Shown piece after piece: positions 15,595 to 21,012 of a stretch of 21,012 bases of DNA. Both the position numbers and the translations under genes were made by a program. Origin of the DNA: Ruminococcaceae bacterium UBA7030 (GTDB taxonomy: Bacteria > Bacillota > Clostridia > Oscillospirales > Acutalibacteraceae); the NCBI GenBank assembly GCA_002494125.1, contig DLBD01000063.1, positions 1 through 21,012 on the forward strand, given 5' to 3'. Position 1 is the first letter of the stretch; every line of letters starts with the position of its first letter. Below the pieces are notes generated by a model. The model made no database searches and had not been told where the DNA came from. It saw only the letters and a program-made list of their open reading frames with translations.

Positions 15595-15986
15595 TTTAAA
15601 ACACTCCCCCCCGATAAAGTATCTTCTAGTATCATCGCCAAAAAAACAATAATTAACGTTACAACTGTTTCAGTAGAGCAGAACAAAAAGTTTATTATAA
15701 TTATTGTTAGTCTTTTTCTTGATTTATTTATTAACAATGAAATAATTAATAGTATTATTGAAATGTGTAAAATAATGTAACCATAAATTCCTATAAGCCA
15801 CGCTAAACTTGCAATTCCGTCATAATACTTAAAGATGCCTTCCAAATATACTAAAAAACCTTTTATATATTCAAAATATCCTCCGTGAGTTACAAAATCA
15901 ATTACAAGAAATACTACCGAAGCAATTAACAAAACTATTTCAATAACGCTGTAACTTTTAATGTGTTTTATAATTTTTTCTTTCAT
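15591..15986 (-). CDS. small multi-pass membrane protein (copy A)
   Basis: A 131-residue hydrophobic protein of unknown family, the paralogue of the 121-residue protein at 15073. N-terminus MKEKIIKHIKSYS. Membrane segments at about 13-33, 58-86 and 92-120, with a basic loop (NKSRKR, 87-92) between the last two. A strong ribosome binding site, AAAGGAGG (15994-16001, minus strand), precedes the ATG. It is the first gene after the island's promoter, and its stop overlaps the orphan signal-peptide ORF. This suggests that in the ancestral unit membrane protein and secreted lipase were translationally coupled. No function can be assigned. Confidence 0.72.
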   Translation of the reverse strand: MKEKIIKHIKSYSVIEIVLLIASVVFLVIDFVTHGGYFEYIKGFLVYLEGIFKYYDGIASLAWLIGIYGYIILHISIILLIISLLINKSRKRLTIIIINFLFCSTETVVTLIIVFLAMILEDTLSGGSVLK

Positions 15987-16009
15987 TTCCTAACCTCCTT
16001 TGAATTAAT

Positions 16010-16022
16010 TGCCATAACGGCA
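16010..16022 (-). other. leader hairpin of copy A
   Basis: TGCC-GTTAT-GGCA on the minus strand, just upstream of the Shine-Dalgarno of the 131-residue gene, inside a leader that is conserved with copy B (from about 15999 to 16055 against 15459 to 15506). Confidence 0.4.
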
Positions 16023-16096
16023 TTTTTTGTTTTATGTTATGTCAGTACACAGAACCATCCCCGTCTTTACCTATTTTGTTTTATTTACTCATTTTC

Positions 16097-16125
16097 AGTA
16101 TATATTCTTATTGCTTCGTATGCAA
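16097..16125 (-). promoter_or_regulatory. predicted promoter of the membrane-protein/lipase island
   Basis: On the minus strand TTGCAT (16125-16120), a 17-base spacer and TATACT (16102-16097). The start would be near 16090, giving a leader of about 100 bases that includes the conserved hairpin. The 15987-16319 gap otherwise holds the divergent promoter region of tepA and an A/T-only short palindrome (16157-16175). Confidence 0.6.
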
Positions 16126-16186
16126 GCGAATTGCAAAAACGTCCAAAAATGTGACAAAAAAAGTTCGACTTTTTTCAAAAAAACAC

Positions 16187-16215
16187 TTGACAAGCTGTTT
16201 TGCCTGAAATAAATA
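16187..16215 (+). promoter_or_regulatory. candidate promoter of the tepA-ftsK operon
   Basis: TTGACA (16187-16192), a 17-base spacer and TAAATA (16210-16215). A second candidate closer to the gene is TTGAAT (16239-16244), 17 bases, TAAAAT (16262-16267). The region is very AT-rich, so the choice between them is uncertain. Confidence 0.45.
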
Positions 16216-16319
16216 TAAATATGCACTTCATAATATTGTTGAATTTTATATAATATTATGTTAAAATATACTAAATATATGGTTTTATTTCGGGCATAAA
16301 TACAATTAGAGGTGTTTTT

Positions 16320-17069
16320 ATGTCTGATGAAAATTTGAAAAAATCGCAAAAACTTAATAGTGCTGATGAAAATGAGAATGAAAACGAAATAGAGGATACA
16401 GAGGCTGACAGTGATTCTGCGTTTCGCACGGGCTCTATAACCGTTTCAAAGGACGGGCACTTTATCCACTGTCTTACTATTATTGGTCAGATTGAAGGAC
16501 ATTACATTTTGCCCAGGCAGAATAAAACTACAAAGTATGAGCACGTTATCCCTCAGCTTGTAGCCATTGAAGAGAGCAAAGAGATTGAAGGTTTGCTTAT
16601 TATCCTTAACACAGTCGGCGGCGACGTCGAAGCGGGACTTGCTATTGCCGAGCTTCTTTCAACCATGACCACTCCTACAGCGTCGCTTGTGCTTGGAGGC
16701 GGCCATTCAATCGGCGTGCCGCTGGCAGTAAGCTGTAAAAAAAGTTTTATTGTGCCAAGCGCTACTATGACCGTGCATCCTGTCAGAATGAACGGACTTA
16801 TTTTGGGCGTGCCGCAGACGCTTTCTTATTTTGAAAAAATGCAGGACAGAATAGTTAATTTCGTCGCTAACAATTCTTCTATTACGAAAAAAGATTTCAG
16901 GTCGCTGATGATGAAAACCGGCGAGCTTGTTATGGACGTTGGTACTGTGCTTGACGGGGAAGAGGCTGTTGAGGTAGGTCTTATCGACGAGCTTGGCGGA
17001 CTAAGTGACGCACTCAATTTTCTTGATTCTCAGATTGAGGAGGATGACAAAGAATGTTCTACTCAATAA
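16320..17069 (+). CDS. tepA: ClpP-like serine peptidase, TepA type
   Basis: A 249-residue member of the ClpP/crotonase fold, closest to the TepA (YmfB) group, associated in Bacillus with protein export and possibly signal-peptide degradation. An acidic, low-complexity N-terminus (about 1-38, ENENENEIEDTEADSD) precedes the peptidase domain. The nucleophile is S130 in GGGHSIGVP and the His is H153 in TVHPVRM. 'LLIILNTVGGDVEAGLAIAELL' (about 92-113) is the oxyanion/dimer region seen as 'NSPGG....G.AI' in ClpP. The C-terminus has 'GEEAVEVGLIDELGG', typical of Clp-like peptidases. The position before a small gene, a membrane protein and ftsK matches the Bacillus tepA-ylzJ-spoIIIE order. A GAGGTG motif precedes the ATG. 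The substrate is unknown. Confidence 0.88.
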   Translation: MSDENLKKSQKLNSADENENENEIEDTEADSDSAFRTGSITVSKDGHFIHCLTIIGQIEGHYILPRQNKTTKYEHVIPQLVAIEESKEIEGLLIILNTVGGDVEAGLAIAELLSTMTTPTASLVLGGGHSIGVPLAVSCKKSFIVPSATMTVHPVRMNGLILGVPQTLSYFEKMQDRIVNFVANNSSITKKDFRSLMMKTGELVMDVGTVLDGEEAVEVGLIDELGGLSDALNFLDSQIEEDDKECSTQ

Positions 17070-17290
17070 TTTCACCCTATGATGTTTTTTGCTGTGATGA
17101 CACAATAAATGATACGCTTCGTTCAAGTAATCCTTATGATTATATAAGGCAGGGTTACTATCTCGATAACGCGGCTTTATTCGGGGGTAAGAATTATGTC
17201 AATTTTAACTGCAATTTTCCAGGCGCTCGCGCAGGCGTTTTCCTGGATTTTTCCGATATCCGAAAGCGGACACAGCGCAATCTTCCATGA
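17054..17290 (+). CDS. small YlzJ-like protein
   Basis: A 78-codon frame in the position held by ylzJ in Bacillus, between tepA and the ftsK region. A GAGGAGG Shine-Dalgarno (17037-17043) lies 10 bases before the ATG, inside the end of tepA (16-base overlap), which strongly supports translation. The N-terminus MFYSIISPYDVF resembles the 'M.Y..I.PE.IF' start of YlzJ-like proteins, and SSNPYDYI (residues 19-26) resembles their C-terminal 'ST.P.DYL' motif, but the usual middle part is missing. The frame then overlaps the following UppP-like gene by 95 bases. The tail may not be functionally constrained. Function unknown; an internally shortened YlzJ is my best guess. Confidence 0.55.
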   Translation: MFYSIISPYDVFCCDDTINDTLRSSNPYDYIRQGYYLDNAALFGGKNYVNFNCNFPGARAGVFLDFSDIRKRTQRNLP

Positions 17291-18053
17291 CTTTGCGTCA
17301 CGTTTCAGCGGCGCCTGTTCAAAGCTGACAGGCGTAATACATATTGGCATTGCTCTGGGTATATTTGTCGCAATGTTTCCGCTTTTCAAAAAGCTTTTTG
17401 TTAATTTCTTCGGCTGTATAGGAGATGTGTTCAAAAAGCGCCTTGACCTCAAGAACGTTTCAGCTGTAAGGCAGTTTATGCTTATGACAGTGCTTTCGCT
17501 TGTGCCGATGCTTTTCTATCTTATTCCTGTCGGAAAGAGCGTTAATATTTATCAGGTTTTCAACCGATTTTCATATAACGGCACCTTGCTCGACGAGGGT
17601 GTATGCTTTGCGCTGACCGGCGTGCTTATTCTTTTTGCCCTGACAAGAATAAATAAGGTTAATCCTTTGCCGCCGCTGTTTCAGGCGCTTGTGCTCGGTG
17701 CTACTGCTTTTCTTGCGGTACCTACTGCGGGCTGCTCGCTTGTTGCGGGTGTATTTTGTATCGGCGTTATAATTGGTATGAATAAAAAAACCGCAGTAAA
17801 ATATGCGCTTGTTATGTCCTTTGTCTACCTTATTGTAAGAGGTATTATTGAGATTGTTATAGGCGTTACTGCTGTAAGCGTTGTCCAGATTATTATTGCG
17901 GTAATCCTTTCTGCAGCTGCAGGATTTTTCTTTGTAAGATTATTAATGTATGTAATAAAAAAGCATATGCTCAACTATGTTGCATGGTATGATATTTCCA
18001 TTGGCGTTATCTGCATTTTAACAGGTATAGTTGAACTGATTGTAAGAAAATAA
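17196..18053 (+). CDS. UppP/BacA-like membrane protein lacking usual catalytic residues
   Basis: A 285-residue polytopic membrane protein with the fold signatures of undecaprenyl-diphosphatase (UppP), which recycles the peptidoglycan lipid carrier. The first motif region (FQALAQAFSWIFPISESGH, residues 8-26) aligns with the UppP 'VEGLTEFLPVSSTGH' segment. The two catalytic Glu positions are Q13 and W17; H26 is kept. The second motif (PGVSRSGAT in UppP) reads PTAGCSLVA from P176, so the essential Arg is C180 and the Thr is Ala. About seven to eight hydrophobic segments and the helix 'IGMNKKTAVKYALVMSF' (UppP 'LGLSREAAAKFSFLLAIP') support homology. It is therefore probably not a standard phosphatase. 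It lies 9 bases before ftsK. A GGGGG/TAAG stretch precedes the chosen ATG; the start is fixed by the conserved first motif. Confidence 0.78.
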   Translation: MSILTAIFQALAQAFSWIFPISESGHSAIFHDFASRFSGACSKLTGVIHIGIALGIFVAMFPLFKKLFVNFFGCIGDVFKKRLDLKNVSAVRQFMLMTVLSLVPMLFYLIPVGKSVNIYQVFNRFSYNGTLLDEGVCFALTGVLILFALTRINKVNPLPPLFQALVLGATAFLAVPTAGCSLVAGVFCIGVIIGMNKKTAVKYALVMSFVYLIVRGIIEIVIGVTAVSVVQIIIAVILSAAAGFFFVRLLMYVIKKHMLNYVAWYDISIGVICILTGIVELIVRK

Positions 18054-18062
18054 GAGGTAAGT

Positions 18063-20570
18063 ATGGCAAACAAAAAACAGACATCAAAAAAATCAACTTC
18101 TTCAAAAGCGAAGAAGTCTGAACCTGTAAATGAAATCAGCGAGGAGTTCAGCAGGGTAGGCGGTATCGTTATTTTTGCGCTATCCGTTTTGTTCTTCTGC
18201 CTTGCGATAATAACCGGCGACGGTGCGTGGACTTTTCTTCATGACGTCTATGTGGGCATATTCGGACTTCTTGCAGCATGTCTTCTCCCGATGATAGTGC
18301 TTATCATCACGCTTATTTATCTTTATACCCACGCTACCAGGGATAAGATGATAATAAAACTTGTTGAAACGGTTGTACTTGTGCTTATTTTAACTGCAAT
18401 GGTGCACGTTTTCAGAAATTCTACCGGTGATATTTTTTCAAACGCTGTAAGAAGCTCTTATGAAAATGCACCGTATGATTTTAACGGCGGCGCAGTCGGC
18501 GCTGTTATTGGCTGGCTTCTTCTCACACTTGGCAAAGCGCCGGCTGTAATTATCACAATTCTGCTTTTCCTTGTAGACTTTATGCTACTTACGGGAATAA
18601 CTATTATTCAGTTTTTTACAGGCGCAGCAAAGCCTGCAAAGGTTACATATGAAAAGGTTGCTCCGGCTATAAGCGAGCACAGAGAAAAGCGCAGAATGAA
18701 TAAGGAAATGATAGATGTTCCTCTTGATGCCGACCCCGCTTCCCTGAGTAATTCAAAACCAAAAAGGTCGAGGAAAGCAAAAGTTGACGATATTGACGAA
18801 ACAACGGCAAATATCATTGATGAAATTAATGCGCAGACCGAAAAGAAAAGGCAGGAGAGAACAGGCGAGAAGTCCAAAAAAACTGCTGAAAAAGAAAAGT
18901 CAATTGACGAAATTGTTGAAACTGCTTCAAAATCAGAGGAGAAGAATATCAAGACCGGCGTGGCTGAATTCACCGTTTCAAAAGAGGCTATGGACTCAAC
19001 TGTAAACGATTACCGACTTCCTCCGATTGACCTTCTTAAAAACGTAAAAAAGAACTCGGCAAAGGATATAGGCGGCGAGCTTAAAGAAAACGCCGAAAGG
19101 CTTATTGATACTCTTCATTCCTTTAATGTTGACGCAACAATAACCGATATTTCAAGAGGTCCTACCGTAACACGATATGAGCTTAAGCCGGCTGCGGGTA
19201 TTCGTATTTCAAAGATTACAAATCTTTCTGATGATATTGCGCTTAACCTTGCGGCAACAAACGTCCGCATCGAAGCGCCGATACCGGGCAAAGCTGCTGT
19301 TGGTATTGAAATTCCTAATACGGTTAAAAATACTGTATCTATGCGAGAGCTTATTGATACTCCTGAATTTGCCGAGCAGAAGTCACTTCTTTCCGCAGGT
19401 ATCGGTAAGGATATCACAGGTAAGTGCGTATTTTGTGATATAGCAAAAATGCCTCACCTTCTCATTGCAGGTACAACAGGTTCAGGTAAGTCAGTTTGCG
19501 TAAACTCAATTATTGCGTCAATCCTTTACCGTGCAAAGCCTGACGAAGTTAAGCTTCTTATGATTGACCCTAAAACCGTTGAGTTTTCAAAGTATGAGGG
19601 TATTCCTCATCTTCTTGTTCCTGTTGTTACAGACCCGAGAAAAGCGGCAGGTGCTCTCGGCTGGGCGGTTTCGGAAATGCTACAGAGATATCAGAAGCTT
19701 TCCCAAGTCGGTGTTCGTGATATAGCAAGCTATAACAAGTATGTTGACAAGCACGAGGATATGGAACATATGCCGAAAATATGTATCTTTATCGACGAGT
19801 TTGCCGATTTGATGATGGCTGCGCCAAAAGAGGTTGAGGACTCCGTTTGCCGTCTTGCTCAAATGGCAAGAGCTGTCGGAATGCACCTTGTTATCGCAAC
19901 ACAAAGACCTTCTGTTGATGTTATTACCGGTCTTATTAAAGCGAATATTTCTTCAAGAATTGCGCTTACTGTTTCATCACAGATTGACTCAAGAACAATA
20001 CTTGATGCTGCGGGTGCAGAAAAACTTCTCGGATACGGCGATATGCTTTATAGTCCTATCGGCGCTTCAAAGCCTGTTCGTGTTCAGGGTTGTTTCATAT
20101 CCGACGATGAGGTAGGAGCACTTTGCGATTATATTAAAAAGCAGGGTGAAAGCCAGTACAGTGACGATATTCAGAAAGAGATTGAAGCCAAAGCTGTCCA
20201 GGACAAAAAAGCATCTCCGTTTGAAACAGACGACGAGGGCGCAGAGCAGCTTGACGCACTGTTTGACAAAGCTGTTGATATTGTTCTTGAAACCGGACAG
20301 GCTTCCACCTCATTCCTTCAGAGAAAGCTTTCAGTCGGCTATGCAAGAGGTGCAAAAATAATTGATCAGCTTGAGGACAAGCATATTATCGGCCCTGCAA
20401 ACGGTTCAAAGCCAAGGGAAATTCTTATAACCCGCCAGCAGTGGATACAGATGCAGGCTAACGGCTCTGCCGACGAATTTACGGCGGAGAACACCGAGCA
20501 GATGACCTTTGCTCAGGCGCAGGATGATTTTGATATAGTTGAAGAAAACTATGATGAGGAAGAGGAATGA
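18063..20570 (+). CDS. ftsK: DNA translocase FtsK/SpoIIIE
   Basis: An 835-residue membrane-anchored motor that pumps double-stranded DNA during chromosome segregation at the division or sporulation septum. Layout: a basic Lys/Ser-rich N-terminal tail, four membrane segments (about 30-185), a charged low-complexity linker (about 195-310), alpha and beta motor domains, and a C-terminal winged-helix gamma domain (about 735-800, 'LFDKAVDIVLETGQASTSFLQRKL'). The gamma domain reads orientation sequences on the chromosome. Walker A is GTTGSGKS at 470-477. Walker B lies in ICIFIDEFADLMM near 574-586, followed by 'ARAVGMHLVIATQRPSVDVITGLIKANI'. An AAGAGGTAAG ribosome binding site lies 5-10 bases upstream. 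Whether it serves division, sporulation or both cannot be told here. The stop overlaps the next start as ATGA. Confidence 0.96.
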   Translation: MANKKQTSKKSTSSKAKKSEPVNEISEEFSRVGGIVIFALSVLFFCLAIITGDGAWTFLHDVYVGIFGLLAACLLPMIVLIITLIYLYTHATRDKMIIKLVETVVLVLILTAMVHVFRNSTGDIFSNAVRSSYENAPYDFNGGAVGAVIGWLLLTLGKAPAVIITILLFLVDFMLLTGITIIQFFTGAAKPAKVTYEKVAPAISEHREKRRMNKEMIDVPLDADPASLSNSKPKRSRKAKVDDIDETTANIIDEINAQTEKKRQERTGEKSKKTAEKEKSIDEIVETASKSEEKNIKTGVAEFTVSKEAMDSTVNDYRLPPIDLLKNVKKNSAKDIGGELKENAERLIDTLHSFNVDATITDISRGPTVTRYELKPAAGIRISKITNLSDDIALNLAATNVRIEAPIPGKAAVGIEIPNTVKNTVSMRELIDTPEFAEQKSLLSAGIGKDITGKCVFCDIAKMPHLLIAGTTGSGKSVCVNSIIASILYRAKPDEVKLLMIDPKTVEFSKYEGIPHLLVPVVTDPRKAAGALGWAVSEMLQRYQKLSQVGVRDIASYNKYVDKHEDMEHMPKICIFIDEFADLMMAAPKEVEDSVCRLAQMARAVGMHLVIATQRPSVDVITGLIKANISSRIALTVSSQIDSRTILDAAGAEKLLGYGDMLYSPIGASKPVRVQGCFISDDEVGALCDYIKKQGESQYSDDIQKEIEAKAVQDKKASPFETDDEGAEQLDALFDKAVDIVLETGQASTSFLQRKLSVGYARGAKIIDQLEDKHIIGPANGSKPREILITRQQWIQMQANGSADEFTAENTEQMTFAQAQDDFDIVEENYDEEEE

Positions 20571-21012
20571 GTGACTTTCTCCCTATTAGTAAAAAAGATA
20601 TGACGGCAAGGGGATGGGACGAGGTAGATTTCGTCTATGTTACCGGCGATGCTTATGTTGACCATCCCTCATTTGGCGCCGCTATTATAACAAGAGTTCT
20701 GGAAAATGCAGGATATAAAATAGCTGTGCTCTCCCAGCCTGACTGGAGGGGCACGGCTGATTTTGTCCGTTTCGGAAGACCGAGGCTTGGTTTTCTTGTT
20801 ACAAGCGGAAATATAGACTCAATGGTTGCACACTATACAAGCGCCAAACGGATTCGCTCTAATGATGCCTATACCCCGGGAGGTAAGGCAGGTAAACGTC
20901 CGGACAGAGCGGTTATTGTATATTCGAATATTATCAGAAGCATATATCCCGATATTCCTATTGTTATCGGCGGGCTTGAAGCATCTCTTCGCCGTTTTGC
21001 CCATTATGATTA
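20567..21012 (+). CDS. YgiQ-family radical SAM protein, N-terminal part (3' truncated by window)
   Basis: The first 148 codons of a member of the YgiQ (UPF0313) family of radical SAM proteins, whose reaction is not established. The visible part is the family N-terminal domain: 'FLPISKKDMTARGWDEVDFVYVTGDAYVDHPSFG', 'AIITRVLENAGYKIAVLSQPDW', 'RLGFLVTSGNIDSMVAHYTSAK' and 'IPIVIGGLEASLRRFAHYD' are all strongly conserved features. The CxxxCxxC cluster motif would lie beyond the window end. The ATG overlaps the ftsK stop by four bases (20567-20570), and the GAGGAAGAGG just before it can serve as Shine-Dalgarno, so it is translationally coupled to ftsK. Confidence 0.92.
   Translation, partial: MSDFLPISKKDMTARGWDEVDFVYVTGDAYVDHPSFGAAIITRVLENAGYKIAVLSQPDWRGTADFVRFGRPRLGFLVTSGNIDSMVAHYTSAKRIRSNDAYTPGGKAGKRPDRAVIVYSNIIRSIYPDIPIVIGGLEASLRRFAHYD

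Noticed and set aside
16157..16175. AAAAAAGT/ACTTTTTT palindrome as a terminator
   Set aside because: Only an 8-bp, almost purely A/T stem with a 3-base loop, and no gene ends just before it.

Overview
The window reads as a piece of chromosome from an anaerobic, fairly low-GC Firmicute, most likely a gut clostridium of the Ruminococcaceae/Oscillospiraceae type. This rests on the acetate kinase end, a PPi-type phosphofructokinase, Rex, the tepA-small gene-uppP-like-ftsK order (resembling the Bacillus tepA-ylzJ-spoIIIE neighbourhood) and a huge secreted protein with leucine-rich, Cys-rich and choline-binding-type repeats. No rRNA, tRNA or CRISPR array was seen. The genus is inference.

Layout. 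1-5504 (mostly + strand, housekeeping): the end of ackA, a PC4/YdbC-like ssDNA-binding protein, a hairpin, then a tight operon of alaS, a HIT-family hydrolase and a phosphoribosyltransferase closed by a strong terminator. A PPi-dependent phosphofructokinase follows with its own near-consensus promoter, ending in a bidirectional terminator. 5508-10102 (- strand): one operon reads acn, icd, rex and an unrecognised beta-propeller-like gene. It makes 2-oxoglutarate from citrate and also encodes the NADH-sensing repressor. A Rex-operator-like palindrome sits on the predicted start point of the operon, suggesting redox autoregulation.

10124-10433 is a compact non-coding element with 20-bp perfect terminal inverted repeats enclosing two further arms, each ending in a hairpin. 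It looks like a MITE-like element or a structured RNA, and it also supplies terminator-like hairpins for the gene to its right. 10438-16125 (- strand) is an AT-richer accessory island: a 1535-residue secreted protein (class 3 lipase, leucine-rich repeats, Cys-rich repeats, choline-binding-type repeats) preceded by a small membrane protein. A second, upstream copy of that arrangement survives as another small membrane protein plus an orphan signal-peptide ORF, so the locus looks like a tandem duplication that lost one lipase copy.

16187-21012 (+ strand): a core operon with the ClpP-like peptidase TepA, a YlzJ-like small gene, a UppP-like membrane protein that lacks the usual catalytic residues, the DNA translocase FtsK/SpoIIIE and the start of a YgiQ-family radical SAM protein that runs off the window.
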